A DNA stretch of 64,000 nt from an uncultured Lachnospiraceae bacterium (GTDB taxonomy: Bacteria; Bacillota; Clostridia; Lachnospirales; Lachnospiraceae): positions 1 through 64,000 of the forward strand of contig CAJTOR010000004.1 of NCBI GenBank assembly GCA_910577675.1. Reading direction: 5' to 3'. Each line of letters starts with the position of its first letter. The stretch's first letter is position 1. Positions 6,678 to 16,106 of this stretch are shown here, in pieces. The notes beneath the pieces were generated by a model. That model was not told the origin of the DNA, did not search any database, and was given only the letters and a program-made list of their open reading frames with translations. Position numbers and translations under genes: made by a program.

Positions 6678-8789
6678 TCAATCCAGTTCGGATGAACCAA
6701 ACATATCATTATGATACTTTTTTATTTCTTCTCCATATCTATAATTTTTTGACAGCTCACACAGATAGTATGCATCTAAAATCATCTCATGGCATTCCGC
6801 CCTGTCTGGGCTGTCATCTTCTATTGCACATGCCCAGGTCATCATAGAAACTCCAAGCGAGTTCAGTTTCCCGCATCCAAGCTCAAAGCGCAGCGCCTCC
6901 CTGCTCAATTCAACAGAGCGCAGACATTTTGCCAGATTCCCGGACAAAAGGGCGTAGAGCCCGTAACGGTAGCAGGCTGCCACTTCACTTTTATGGATGC
7001 TTTCAATCACCGCCCTGTAAACTTCCTTTGCCTCCTCAACATAGCCAAGCCTGTGCAAAAGCAGTGCAATCTGGTCAATAATCCCCGCCTCTGCGCGCAT
7101 AGGTACCCGGTAAAATAATCTTTCCCTTAACATTTTAAGATTCGGTATCCCGTCCGTTTCCACACCCTTTGCAATATGGTAGGTTCTTCCAAGCAACTGC
7201 CAGCATTTTTTCAGTATTTCCCGGCAGGCCACCCCATCCCTGCGAAATTCCAAAAGCCAGCGCAGATAAAACAGGATGCGTATGTTCTCGTCATTTTCCG
7301 TATCCAGCTTTGCTTCCAGCTCACGAAACAGCTCTCCCGCCCTGTCATACTCCTTCCTGCCCATACACCGGTCAAGCTCCTCCCTAAGCTCAAGCACAGC
7401 ATACGAATCAGAAACAACAAATGTATTATACCTTTCCTTTTCCAGGGCAATCTGTCCCATCAGCATCCCGAAATTTTTCCCGTGGATACCCTTTTTCCCA
7501 ATTTCCAACCCGCCAAGAGTCTTGCCGCTCTGGTAAATGCCCTCCGCCATCTTCTCCCTTGTTATCCCCTGTGCCAGGCGTTCGCCGCGGATCAGCTCAT
7601 AATCCAGATGATAAAATTTCTGGTAACTTTTCATAAATATAGAAACACTTGTTTGAAAGTCAAGGCCACAGCGCTCATACACATGCCTGAGCGCTGTTAT
7701 ATAACGTGCACAGCGCCCCATAAGCTCCTTCCAGTTCCTCTGCCACGGGTATGAAAGCATACTGCCCGCCATAAATGCACTCCCACAAACCTCAAGCGCC
7801 CGCCCATAGCAGGTTGAAAGCCTTTCAAGCAGCGGAACCAAAAAGGCGGATATATCATAGTTGCGCAAACCTTCCGCCGCCTCCTCACACAGCCTGCATG
7901 CCTCCGGCAGATTCCCCTGCTCCTCCTCAAGATAGGAAAGCAGCCACGCGCATTTTGCAAAAATCTTTGCCCTCTCCTGACCGTCCGTAAAAGCGCGGCG
8001 TATATACTGCATACATTCGCACAGAAAAGTATAGATGGTAAATACCTTTCTCCCCCTGCTCTCATCGCGCAAAACAAATGTACTTTCCGGCAATGTCCAG
8101 TGCTCCCTGTGCATCTGCCCGCAAAACGCACCGGGATTCTGCCCGTGCTCCCTTTTATGCCGGATAAAGCCAAGCCTTGCAAGCGCCAGAAGATTCTCCA
8201 TCTCAACAGTCGAAACCGCATAGTATTCCAAGCGCTGTTTTGACCAGCCGGGCATGGTTAATTCAGCAGCAGCAAAAAGCTCCCTGACAGCCGTTGTTTC
8301 ATCCTTATCAATCCAGTATGCCCACTGCGCATGAATGCGGTGCCAGTACATCTCCCGCACCCGATCAAGCTTTTTTGGGCTTCCCCACCCGCCGGATGGA
8401 CTCCCAAAGGAAGGCTGCTGTTTTATCCCCCCATTAAAACGCACATATTCCCCGGCTGCGCGATTCTTTCCCCTGACAATCAGGCGCAGGAATTCTTCCC
8501 GGTATATCCCAGCTTTTTCCAGTTCCCCCTGCCAGATACTCTGTTCAAGTCGGTCAATGGTTTCCTCCAGATGATAACTTTCCCACGATAAGATTGGCTC
8601 CTGTCTGTCCGTCGATTTCCCGAGCCTCTGCAACACAAGATCCATCAACAGTTTGTCCGCCTGTACATCCCCCCGCTCCATATTGCTTAACGCCTGCTTT
8701 GAGCAGAACCCGCGCGAAAGCTTCTCCAAGGAAATTTTCTTTTCCTCCCTTAACTGCCGGATCATCTTCCCCCATATAGTACAATACAT
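6678..8789 (-). CDS. XRE-type helix-turn-helix regulator with long TPR-like domain
   Basis: A 703-residue protein. Residues 8-55 form an XRE/Cro HTH (MIRQLREEKKISLEKLS, then SKQALSNMERGD). The remaining ~640 residues are all-helical, with repeated helix pairs typical of TPR domains (for example the blocks around AKIFAKCAWLLSYLEEEQGN and LLHRLGYVEEAKEVYRAVI). The layout resembles RRNPP/Rgg-like peptide-sensing regulators, though it is about twice their usual length. A second HTH-like stretch (ERLAQGITREKMAEGIYQS) lies mid-protein. The start at 8789 has AAGGGAAA upstream. The gene is alone. Target and signal are unknown; a small ORF lies downstream. Confidence 0.75.
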   Translation of the reverse strand: MYCTIWGKMIRQLREEKKISLEKLSRGFCSKQALSNMERGDVQADKLLMDLVLQRLGKSTDRQEPILSWESYHLEETIDRLEQSIWQGELEKAGIYREEFLRLIVRGKNRAAGEYVRFNGGIKQQPSFGSPSGGWGSPKKLDRVREMYWHRIHAQWAYWIDKDETTAVRELFAAAELTMPGWSKQRLEYYAVSTVEMENLLALARLGFIRHKREHGQNPGAFCGQMHREHWTLPESTFVLRDESRGRKVFTIYTFLCECMQYIRRAFTDGQERAKIFAKCAWLLSYLEEEQGNLPEACRLCEEAAEGLRNYDISAFLVPLLERLSTCYGRALEVCGSAFMAGSMLSYPWQRNWKELMGRCARYITALRHVYERCGLDFQTSVSIFMKSYQKFYHLDYELIRGERLAQGITREKMAEGIYQSGKTLGGLEIGKKGIHGKNFGMLMGQIALEKERYNTFVVSDSYAVLELREELDRCMGRKEYDRAGELFRELEAKLDTENDENIRILFYLRWLLEFRRDGVACREILKKCWQLLGRTYHIAKGVETDGIPNLKMLRERLFYRVPMRAEAGIIDQIALLLHRLGYVEEAKEVYRAVIESIHKSEVAACYRYGLYALLSGNLAKCLRSVELSREALRFELGCGKLNSLGVSMMTWACAIEDDSPDRAECHEMILDAYYLCELSKNYRYGEEIKKYHNDMFGSSELD

Positions 8790-9023
8790 TTTATTTCCCT
8801 TGAAATATTTATTTATACCGGAATGTATAGAAAAATTATTTCCATATTTGTATCACCGCAATCGGAAACTTCAAATTTCACTAACATCCCTGCCGGATTG
8901 CAATAGCTTCCACACTGATGGGTTTCTCTTTCCCAGTCATGCCTTCCACGCAAATCCGCATGGTACATATTGTAATCATACCATATCAGTCCATAAACCA
9001 CGCACAAAATATTTATGTCATAG

Positions 9024-9875
9024 TTAATATTGTCCCCTGATTTCTTCAAGGTAACGATACAGCGCATCCTTCCACGCGGGCAGACGCAAAAAGCCCGCCT
9101 GATCGAGCGAGGTCTTTGACAGGCGCGAATTCTTTGGCCGTATGGCGGGGGATGGATATTCCTCCGAGGTAATAGGCACAATCCTTGCGGGAAGCCCCGC
9201 CCGATACATTACTTCCTCCGCCAGTTCTGCAAAACTGCACACCCCTTCATTTGTCGCGTGGTAAACTCCATATTTATCCGTTACAATCATATCGCAGAGC
9301 AGTTTTGCCAGATCCTTTGTATAGGTGGGGGAACCAACCTGGTCATGGACAACGCGGATTTCTTCCCTCTCCCTTCCAAATTTTAACATTGTCTTTATAA
9401 AATTATTTCCATTCTTCCCAAAACCACAGGAAATCCGCACAATAAAATACTGCGTCATACATCCGATCAGTGCAAGTTCCGCATCGCGCTTGGAAGCTCC
9501 GTACACATTAAGGGGTGCGGTCTTATCATAAACCTCATAATATCCTTCCCCCTCGCCCGGGAATACATATTCCGTGCTGACAAGAAGCATTTTTGCCCCA
9601 ACGGCTTTCGCCGCCTGCGCTAAATTACATGTCCCATCCACATTCACCGCCCTGCACAGCGCCTCCTCGCTCTCCGCCCGGTTCACATCCGTAAAAGCTG
9701 CACAGTGGATAATGGCATCCGGCTTTTTTTCTGAAATAAACGCCAGAACTGCCTCGCGGTCAGTCAGGTCAAAATCCTTCCTGCCGGCTCCGATGCATGG
9801 AATCTGCCTGCTGCAAAGACATTTGAGGACATCATAGCCAAGTTGTCCGGTAATTCCCGTTACTAATACATTCAT
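9024..9875 (-). CDS. rfbD: dTDP-4-dehydrorhamnose reductase-like sugar nucleotide reductase
   Basis: A 283-residue extended short-chain dehydrogenase of the RmlD/RfbD family. The nucleotide-binding loop TGITGQLG is at 6-13 and the catalytic pair Y125/K129 is in YGASK. RmlD reduces dTDP-4-keto-L-rhamnose to dTDP-L-rhamnose with NAD(P)H. The start is the ATG at 9875, preceded by AAAGGAGGG; an upstream extension to 10016 runs through the queT leader and is rejected. The other rml genes (A, B, C) are not in the window, so the exact substrate is less certain. Transcribed divergently from queT. Confidence 0.85.
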   Translation of the reverse strand: MNVLVTGITGQLGYDVLKCLCSRQIPCIGAGRKDFDLTDREAVLAFISEKKPDAIIHCAAFTDVNRAESEEALCRAVNVDGTCNLAQAAKAVGAKMLLVSTEYVFPGEGEGYYEVYDKTAPLNVYGASKRDAELALIGCMTQYFIVRISCGFGKNGNNFIKTMLKFGREREEIRVVHDQVGSPTYTKDLAKLLCDMIVTDKYGVYHATNEGVCSFAELAEEVMYRAGLPARIVPITSEEYPSPAIRPKNSRLSKTSLDQAGFLRLPAWKDALYRYLEEIRGQY

Positions 9876-9920
9876 CTGATTCCCTCCTTTATTTATATTT
9901 TGCCCGCCAATAAAAAACTC

Positions 9921-9949
9921 TTGCAAAAAATTCCGAAATGATATATGAT
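9921..9949 (+). promoter_or_regulatory. Promoter of queT
   Basis: TTGCAA (9921-9926), 17 bp, TATGAT (9944-9949), just upstream of the riboswitch. A small hairpin AGGTGT/ACACCT (9955-9971) sits between promoter and aptamer. Confidence 0.65.
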
Positions 9950-9982
9950 TGCAAAGGTGTTTTTTACACCTGCCAATTTTAT

Positions 9983-10027
9983 ACCGAGTGTTCGAAACCT
10001 TCCACTCGTAAAACAAAACTAAAGGAG
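9983..10027 (+). promoter_or_regulatory. preQ1-I riboswitch
   Basis: Stem P1 is CGAGTG (9985-9990) with CACTCG (10003-10008). The 12-nt loop begins TTCG, with the cytosine expected to pair with preQ1. It is followed by the A-rich tail TAAAACAAAACTAAAGG (10009-10025), whose 3' end can pair back into the loop as in known preQ1-I aptamers. The tail runs into AAAGGAG, the ribosome site of queT, so control of translation initiation by preQ1 is expected. The downstream gene is a queuosine-precursor transporter, which supports the call. Confidence 0.85.
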
Positions 10028-10036
10028 AGCAAAATT

Positions 10037-10531
10037 ATGAGAAACAAAAAAGTACTGCATCTTGTGCAGGGCGCAGCGATTGCTGCCATCTACGTCGTCC
10101 TGGTCGTCGTTTTCAACTACTGGAGTTTTGGACCCATCCAGTTCCGCATAGCGGAAGCGCTGACCATCCTGCCATTTTTTACTCCTGCTGCCATACCGGG
10201 GCTCTTTGTCGGATGCCTGCTTGCAAATCTTCTCGGCGGCGCAATCCCCGCCGATATTATTTTCGGCAGCATCGCCACACTGATTGGCGCGCTTGGCTCC
10301 TATGCACTGCGCAAACATAAATGGCTTATCCCGCTCCCGCCGATTCTCGCAAATACCCTGATTGTCCCATTTGTACTGAAATATGGGTATGGAGTAAAGG
10401 ATGCCATCCCATATATGATGCTTACCGTGGGACTCGGCGAAGTAATAGTATGTGCCGTGATCGGGATGGTACTGCTCCATGCACTCATACCGTTAAAACA
10501 CCGCACATTTTTGGAGAATCCTTCCCACTGA
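10037..10531 (+). CDS. queT: QueT family queuosine precursor transporter
   Basis: A 164-residue membrane protein with about five hydrophobic segments (starting QGAAIAAIYVVLVVVF), matching the QueT/COG4708 family, the S-component of energy-coupling-factor type uptake thought to import a queuosine precursor such as preQ1. Conserved-looking features are the FGPIQFRIAEALTILPFF segment and the GYGVKDAIPYMMLTVGLGE segment. The start at 10037 is fixed by AAAGGAG, which overlaps the riboswitch tail. Single gene, ended by the bidirectional terminator at 10641. No ECF A/T components lie nearby; they would be shared from elsewhere. Confidence 0.92.
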   Translation: MRNKKVLHLVQGAAIAAIYVVLVVVFNYWSFGPIQFRIAEALTILPFFTPAAIPGLFVGCLLANLLGGAIPADIIFGSIATLIGALGSYALRKHKWLIPLPPILANTLIVPFVLKYGYGVKDAIPYMMLTVGLGEVIVCAVIGMVLLHALIPLKHRTFLENPSH

Positions 10532-10640
10532 AAAATTTTCAGTATAGGAATTTCCCCTTATATTTTACTGCGCGGGCAATTTACATATCAATTTAATTCC
10601 AGGTTTGGGCAATCTTCCCTTTCCCTGTCCGTGTGCACCA

Positions 10641-10673
10641 AAAAAGACCTCCCCTGCCGGGGAGGTCTTTTTT
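10641..10673. terminator. Bidirectional terminator between queT and tRNA-Ser
   Basis: GACCTCCCC (10646-10654) and GGGGAGGTC (10659-10667) pair perfectly around TGCC. The stem is flanked by A-runs on the left and T-runs on the right, so it works for queT (+) and tRNA-Ser (-). Confidence 0.92.
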
Positions 10674-10707
10674 CTTCTGACCAAATCAACTGCCAGAGAA
10701 CGATTCG

Positions 10708-10793
10708 CGGAGATGAAGGGATTTGAACCCTTGCGCCGTTTCCGACCTACCGCATTTCGAGTGCGGACCCTTCAGCCTCTTGGGTACATCTCC
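10708..10793 (-). tRNA. tRNA-Ser (CGA)
   Basis: 86 nt on the minus strand. The acceptor GGAGATG pairs with CATCTCC. The anticodon arm CCGCA-CTCGAAA-TGCGG gives anticodon CGA. There is a long variable arm and a T-loop with GGGTTCAAATCCC. The 3' CCA is not encoded. Long variable arm and anticodon identify serine. Confidence 0.95.
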
Positions 10794-10914
10794 GTATTGC
10801 AGTTTACCTGCCACGACGATTAGCATACCATATTTTCCAGCTTTTTGCAAGTATTATTTTAAAGTTTTTCTTTTTACATATTTTTCCAGTTTAATTTACC
10901 TTCTCCATATTATG

Positions 10915-11928
10915 TTATTTATTATTCTTCCCCGCTAAATCCGCAAAATGAATTAACATCAGTTCTACTGCTATCTGCTCATCCATACGCCCGCTCTTTA
11001 CCTGAGCTTCCGTTTCCACCCCGTACTGCACTGCCTCCCTCAATACCTGCGCTGTAAATGCCCTTGCCTGCGAGAGGTATTTATTTACTGCAAAAGGGGG
11101 AATACCTGCTTTTTTAGCAATTTCCGCATTCGCCATCCCCTCCGCCCCCATCTGCTTTACCTGCATAAGCAGGTTAAACTGGCGCAGCATCAGAAACAGC
11201 ACATGCATGGGCTTCTCGCGCAGAAGCAGGAGGTCATGGTAGAGCACAAGTGCATTTTTCACATTTTGCATGGCAATCTGATCCATCATCTTAAAAATCT
11301 GCCCCGTAATCTGCTCCGTGCAGATCGCATCCACATCCCCCACCTCAATAACATCCCGCCCGAGTGTGTAAGCGCTAAGCTTTTCCACCTCCGTGCGGAT
11401 ATTCCCCATATCCGTCCCGACCTTCTCAAGAAAATAATTCATTGTCCCGTCGGTAATCTTTTTTCCCTCCCCTTTTAAAAGCCCTGCCACCCAAAGCTTT
11501 AAATCCTTAATATCCATCGCCGTAAATTCACAGATATACCCGCATTCCTTCACAGCTTTGTAAAGCCTGCCCCGCTTATCAACTTCCTCCTCACAGAAAA
11601 TAACCACCGTTGTATCCGGAAATGATTTGAGGGCATCCGCAAAAGAATTTTTCGCCCCACTTTCATTCGCATGTTTAAACCACCCGGAATTTTCAACTAA
11701 CACCAGCCTGCGCGGGGCAAAAAACGGCAGTGTCTGACCGATATGGACTACATTCAGCGGGTCGATGCCCTTTCCCTCAAAAACGGAAAAGTTCATTTCA
11801 TCGCTCCCGCAAAGTATGCCTTCCTTCAATTTGTCCCGGTAGAATTTTTTCAGGTACCCCTCCACCCCAAATAACAGATATGCACGCCGGTAAGTCCCGG
11901 CTTTAATGTCTTCCTTTATTGTTTTCAT
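10915..11928 (-). CDS. holA: DNA polymerase III delta subunit
   Basis: A 337-residue clamp-loader subunit that binds and opens the beta clamp. The N-terminal half has the typical YLLFGVEGYLKKFY start, the PFFAPRRLVLVENSGWF strand region and VVIFCEEEVDKRGRLYKAV. The C-terminal helical collar domain includes LFLMLRQFNLLMQVKQMG. Length is normal. Its start codon overlaps the stop of psd by 4 bp, which suggests translational coupling. In many Firmicutes holA lies next to comEC and rpsT; here comEC is also upstream, separated by pssA-psd. Confidence 0.95.
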   Translation of the reverse strand: MKTIKEDIKAGTYRRAYLLFGVEGYLKKFYRDKLKEGILCGSDEMNFSVFEGKGIDPLNVVHIGQTLPFFAPRRLVLVENSGWFKHANESGAKNSFADALKSFPDTTVVIFCEEEVDKRGRLYKAVKECGYICEFTAMDIKDLKLWVAGLLKGEGKKITDGTMNYFLEKVGTDMGNIRTEVEKLSAYTLGRDVIEVGDVDAICTEQITGQIFKMMDQIAMQNVKNALVLYHDLLLLREKPMHVLFLMLRQFNLLMQVKQMGAEGMANAEIAKKAGIPPFAVNKYLSQARAFTAQVLREAVQYGVETEAQVKSGRMDEQIAVELMLIHFADLAGKNNK

Positions 11929-12794
11929 GAAAACAGAGCCTTCCCAATCCGCTCCCCAAGCTTTACTTTCGTTTCGATCCCCTCTGCCGAATTTTTCAGG
12001 ATATCGTCGTCAACTGCCACATAATCGCGCCGCAGCAAAAGTACCACGGTAGAACCGCCAAATTCAAAACGTCCCTTCTCCTGCCCGCGGCGCACAATCG
12101 CCTTATGATGATAATTTGTAATGCGCCCGACACACATTGCGCCGACCTCCATCTGCACGACCTTGCCGAAATTTTTAGTGTCGATCACACAGTATGACCT
12201 TGCATTTTCCTTATAAATCTTTACATGGTCAAGAACCGCAGGGTTTACTGTGTGCAGCACACCCGGAATAAAATGGTTCCGCCCCTTCGCCCCGGAATCC
12301 ACATAACAGTAGCGATGATAATCATCCACCGAAAGTCTTAACACAATACAGTACCCGCCCATATATTGCGCTGCCAGCGAATAATTGCGCAGCATGGAAC
12401 CAATGGTATAGACAGAATGCTTCATATAGACCTTTGTGCGCAGATCGATTGGGTATGCCATCACCGCCGCATCACAGGGCGCAATCAGGTGCGAGGGCTC
12501 ACGGTCCACAGGACGCATCCCCTCCTTCAAACGCCTGGTGAAAAAATCGTTGAAAGAACGGTACTTTCTGCACTCATACTCCGACATGCGGATATGGTTT
12601 TTGCGGATAAAACGCCCAATTAAAAAAGCGGACGGCCAATGATCCATAAAGCAGCCGATCCCCCTAGATACCACGGGCGCTGCCAAAATTTTCATGACAA
12701 AGCGCCCCCCCATATTAGAATACACCATATTGAGGAATTTATCCTGCCCCGTCTTATTTTTTATAAGTTTTCCCCCACGATCCATATAGTCCAT
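11925..12794 (-). CDS. psd: Phosphatidylserine decarboxylase
   Basis: A 289-residue pyruvoyl-dependent enzyme that converts phosphatidylserine to phosphatidylethanolamine at the membrane. The self-cleavage site is GGST at 246-249 (family consensus LGST/GGST), where Ser248 becomes the pyruvoyl group. Other family blocks are SFNDFFTRRLKEGMRPVD (80-97), APCDA with the triad Asp near 108, and VDDYHRYCYVDSG (156-168). The start at 12794 has AAAGGAG seven bases upstream. It lies directly downstream of pssA, giving the PE branch of lipid synthesis. The stop overlaps holA. Confidence 0.95.
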   Translation of the reverse strand: MDYMDRGGKLIKNKTGQDKFLNMVYSNMGGRFVMKILAAPVVSRGIGCFMDHWPSAFLIGRFIRKNHIRMSEYECRKYRSFNDFFTRRLKEGMRPVDREPSHLIAPCDAAVMAYPIDLRTKVYMKHSVYTIGSMLRNYSLAAQYMGGYCIVLRLSVDDYHRYCYVDSGAKGRNHFIPGVLHTVNPAVLDHVKIYKENARSYCVIDTKNFGKVVQMEVGAMCVGRITNYHHKAIVRRGQEKGRFEFGGSTVVLLLRRDYVAVDDDILKNSAEGIETKVKLGERIGKALFS

Positions 12795-12871
12795 CCCGAT
12801 TCTCCTTTCAGCAGCAAGGCTCCCGCCCTTAATAAACCCGCTTTTCCATTCCCACCCTTATCCATTTCACA

Positions 12872-13507
12872 CTATTCGCAGAAAATCAGCACACCCGCAA
12901 GCACGGCAAGCCCTGCCACGGTCATCGCGATCACCCCGATATTCCCCGGTTTCCTGACCTTGAAATCAAGTACAAACAAAAATGCTATAACAATCATAGC
13001 AACATTATAAGTCTGCGCCAGCGGCAGGAAATTAAAATATACGCTGAGGATATAGACACACGGAAGAATCAGGGCAACCGAGGTGACAGGAAGCCCCTGG
13101 TAATACTTGCGGTGCTCCTCCGTCACTTCCTGGCGCTCCTGCTCCATCACATTAAAATATCCGAGACGGATCACCGCACCCAGTACAAAAAGCACTGCCG
13201 CAACTGTCCCGAGCACCATAAGCCCCTCCTTCCCGGCTGTCAGAGAATAGCCGAGCGTCGCCGGGAACATCCCGAAACAGACTAGGTCGCACAGGGAATC
13301 AATCTGTATTCCAAAAACTTTTTCCTGCTTTGTCCGATCCTTCTTCGCCCTCGCAATCTTACCGTCAAACATATCACATGTGCCGCAGACAATCAGGCAC
13401 AAAAGCGCCGCGCGGTAGTTCCCACCAAAAACCTGCGTCATGCCGAAAACCGCCGATGCAAGCCCGATATATGTAAGCACCACCGTATAATTATAAAATC
13501 CTATCAT
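12872..13507 (-). CDS. pssA: CDP-diacylglycerol-serine O-phosphatidyltransferase
   Basis: A membrane enzyme of the CDP-alcohol phosphatidyltransferase family that makes phosphatidylserine from CDP-diacylglycerol and serine. The signature reads CDMFDGKIARAKK, then EKVFGIQIDSLCD, matching DGxxAR...GxxxDxxxD with the longer spacer of PssA proteins. About seven hydrophobic segments. I prefer the ATG at 13507 (MIGFYNYTVV), six bases after AGGGA; an ATG at 13540 with GGAG five bases upstream would add 11 residues and cannot be excluded. Paired with psd, 77 bp downstream, for phosphatidylethanolamine production. Confidence 0.92.
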   Translation of the reverse strand: MIGFYNYTVVLTYIGLASAVFGMTQVFGGNYRAALLCLIVCGTCDMFDGKIARAKKDRTKQEKVFGIQIDSLCDLVCFGMFPATLGYSLTAGKEGLMVLGTVAAVLFVLGAVIRLGYFNVMEQERQEVTEEHRKYYQGLPVTSVALILPCVYILSVYFNFLPLAQTYNVAMIVIAFLFVLDFKVRKPGNIGVIAMTVAGLAVLAGVLIFCE

Positions 13508-13717
13508 ACAATATCCCTCAATCGCTTTCCTAAAATCCATCCGGGCTCCATTATTTTACACCCGGATATCCTTCTTTTATCCAACGTTTAAAGTATACTA
13601 TTTTCTCGTTTTGTTGTCAATCAAAACTATGAAATATCATTTTCTTCCACAATTTGCGCATGATTCCTTAATTCCATTACATTCCCGGATTTATTTGCAC
13701 ACATAAAAGCACGGCAC

Positions 13718-16072
13718 CTATTTCCATCCCCCCTCCCCTGAGAGATAATTTTTCCAGTTGAAAATCCTTCCACCCCCAATCCGCACAGCGCCGCACTGCC
13801 AGGTGATAAGTGCTAAGGCATCCGCCTCTTTTATGCGGTCTAAGGTTTCTTTATGCGGGTGGTTGTAGCTGTTCTTTCTTCCACAGGAAATAATGGCAGT
13901 ATGCCCTGCAAAACATGAGAGAAGTTCCTCACAGCTCGAATAGCGCGAACCGTGGTGAGCCACTTTAAGATATCTCTTCCTCCCCGTCACAAGAAGCTCA
14001 AGCCGCAAAAGTTCCTCCGCCACCTTCCTCTCCTGCGCCGCCGGGATATCCCCGGTAAACAGGCAAAACTCTTTCTTTGTTGATAGCGCAAGCACCATGG
14101 AATTTTGATTTGCGTCCCCGAAATCCTCCCCCTTAAAAGGAGCAAGGCATCTCAGTTCTTCCCCTCCGTCAAACAAAAGCATATCGCCAGCAGAAAACAA
14201 AGCCCAATCAACCCCCGCATCTTTTATTTTTTTCAAAATATTAGAATATTTTTCCTCATCCCTTGCCGCCTCACTTGTAAGGATAATTGTCCCGATATAA
14301 ACCTCGGTCTTCCGGTCTTTGATATCGTCAAGCAGCTCGAGCAGCATACTGCAATGGTCATCATCCAAATGGCTGAGCAGCACATAGTCAAGTCCCGTTT
14401 TTCCATGATATTTCAGGTAGGGTATCAGGATATCCTCAGCAGCTCCTTTTTGTGAACTCCCCGCATCAATCAGAACTGTCATCCCCCCTTTCTCAAGCAC
14501 TGCACAATCCCCCTGCCCGACAGAAAGGTAGGTCACGGTAAACTCCCTTTTTCCTTTAATCAGGAAAGCGAAAAACAGCACAAGGAAAAACAAACACTTC
14601 CTGCCCCCTACTTTGCGGCACAGAAAATAGAAGCATAGAAGAAGCACATAATAGAGAACCATCTGCCAAAAAGACGGTCTTCCATAACAAAAACTATTTC
14701 CGGGCAGCCGGGCATTCAGGCTGCAAAGCGCCTCATATCCTTTTAAAAGCACATACGCGCCGCCCGCAAAGAAACTTCCTAAAGGGAGCGAAAAAACACC
14801 CAGGACACCGGTTAAGACAGCGAGCAGCAACAGCAGGCTTAAAAACGGGATAATAAGAAGGTTAAGAAACAGCGCATATACCGGTACCTCATAGTAAAAC
14901 CAGAATAAAAGCGGCAGGAGCACAAGCTGCACCCCGATATTTGCCGCAAGCTTAGAAAGCCCCATGCGCGCAAAGATCTCCGAGAACAGAAGGATACCGA
15001 GCACCGCGCCAAACGACAGCAAAAAACCTGCCTGAAAAAGTTTTAGCGGTTCCCTTAACAAGATTAACAGTGCCGCCACAGAAAGCCCGGTTGGCGCATC
15101 GTATGTTTTTCCCAAGGGGGCTGATAAAAGTGCAAGCAGCAGCATTGTGGCGGCACGCACCACGGAAATCCCGGCTCCCGTAAAAACACTGTACAAAAAC
15201 ACCATCGCACAGGCGGCTGCCGTCGCCACATTGCTGCCCGCGCCAAGTTTTTTCAATACCCTGTAAAAACCCATGCCAAGAAGGGAAAGATGCATCCCCG
15301 AAACGGCAAGGATATGGGAAAAACCGGCATCCTGGTACATCTTTCGCATCTGTTCGGTAAGCCCCCCTTTCTCCGCGAGGAACATTGCTTCAAGAACCCC
15401 GGCTTCCGCCTCCGGAAGCACCTTTTCATACACCTGCTTTATCCTTTGTTTTACTTTCCAGAGCACGGCGGACACACTCTTTTTTTCATCCAGAAGCCTC
15501 ACGGATTTTGCCGTGCCACGCGCGCTTATCCCCTGCGCTTTATAATAACTGTATTCATCAAACTGACCCGGATTATCCCCCCGCGACAATATGCTCCACT
15601 TTCCCTCCGACCAAACAATGCTTCCCGGGGCATAAAGCTCCCCCGGCGGCAGATAGACCAGTATTTTCTCCCCCCGCACCTTTGGCGCGCCTTCCATATA
15701 GTCAAGGCTTACCACCATGCGCCCGGTATTTTTCCCCTGCGCGCAGGAAACCACCCTGCCGCGCAGGGCACATTCCTTTGCTTCCTGCACATACCGCTCA
15801 AGCGAAGTTTCCGCCATCGCCCGCTGTACAAGCAGGAACCCTGCCATAAAAAAAAGGGGGGCAAGGAATATAAACCGGTCGGTCTTTATTATTTTTTTCA
15901 GCATCATAATAAGTTTTTTAAATGATAAGAAAAAGACGGGGGATAGAATTAAGAGAACCGGGAAGAGGCTTTCTACCTGCAAATTACCTCTCCCCGCAAG
16001 AATCCCGAAAAGATAAAAAAGCGTCAGCAAAACCAGTGGACGTTTTACCATCTTCGCCTTTCCGCCGGCCAC
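13718..16072 (-). CDS. comEC: ComEC/Rec2 DNA uptake channel
   Basis: A 784-residue polytopic membrane protein of the competence system. It has an N-terminal soluble region (DUF4131-like, with the CALRGRVV strand), a central Competence domain with many membrane helices (including AVSGMHLSLLGMGFYRVL), and a C-terminal metallo-beta-lactamase-like domain. The latter has SVGQGDCAVLEKGG, the metal motif SHLDDDHCSML (HxDxDH) and KVAHHGSRYSS, so the nuclease-like site looks intact. ComEC carries single-stranded DNA into the cytoplasm. It lies 34 bp downstream of a GerMN gene, and comEA is at 19307-20056 on the same strand, so the competence pair flanks a two-component system. Confidence 0.94.
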   Translation of the reverse strand: MAGGKAKMVKRPLVLLTLFYLFGILAGRGNLQVESLFPVLLILSPVFFLSFKKLIMMLKKIIKTDRFIFLAPLFFMAGFLLVQRAMAETSLERYVQEAKECALRGRVVSCAQGKNTGRMVVSLDYMEGAPKVRGEKILVYLPPGELYAPGSIVWSEGKWSILSRGDNPGQFDEYSYYKAQGISARGTAKSVRLLDEKKSVSAVLWKVKQRIKQVYEKVLPEAEAGVLEAMFLAEKGGLTEQMRKMYQDAGFSHILAVSGMHLSLLGMGFYRVLKKLGAGSNVATAAACAMVFLYSVFTGAGISVVRAATMLLLALLSAPLGKTYDAPTGLSVAALLILLREPLKLFQAGFLLSFGAVLGILLFSEIFARMGLSKLAANIGVQLVLLPLLFWFYYEVPVYALFLNLLIIPFLSLLLLLAVLTGVLGVFSLPLGSFFAGGAYVLLKGYEALCSLNARLPGNSFCYGRPSFWQMVLYYVLLLCFYFLCRKVGGRKCLFFLVLFFAFLIKGKREFTVTYLSVGQGDCAVLEKGGMTVLIDAGSSQKGAAEDILIPYLKYHGKTGLDYVLLSHLDDDHCSMLLELLDDIKDRKTEVYIGTIILTSEAARDEEKYSNILKKIKDAGVDWALFSAGDMLLFDGGEELRCLAPFKGEDFGDANQNSMVLALSTKKEFCLFTGDIPAAQERKVAEELLRLELLVTGRKRYLKVAHHGSRYSSCEELLSCFAGHTAIISCGRKNSYNHPHKETLDRIKEADALALITWQCGAVRIGGGRIFNWKNYLSGEGGWK

Positions 16073-16106
16073 AGCCGGACTTTTATTAATTTTACAATAC
16101 GATTTC

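Noticed and set aside
8813-8968. 51-codon minus-strand frame upstream of the HTH-TPR gene (MYHADLRGRHDWE...)
   Set aside because: Looks protein-like, but has no Shine-Dalgarno and matches no family I know; left out as unproven.
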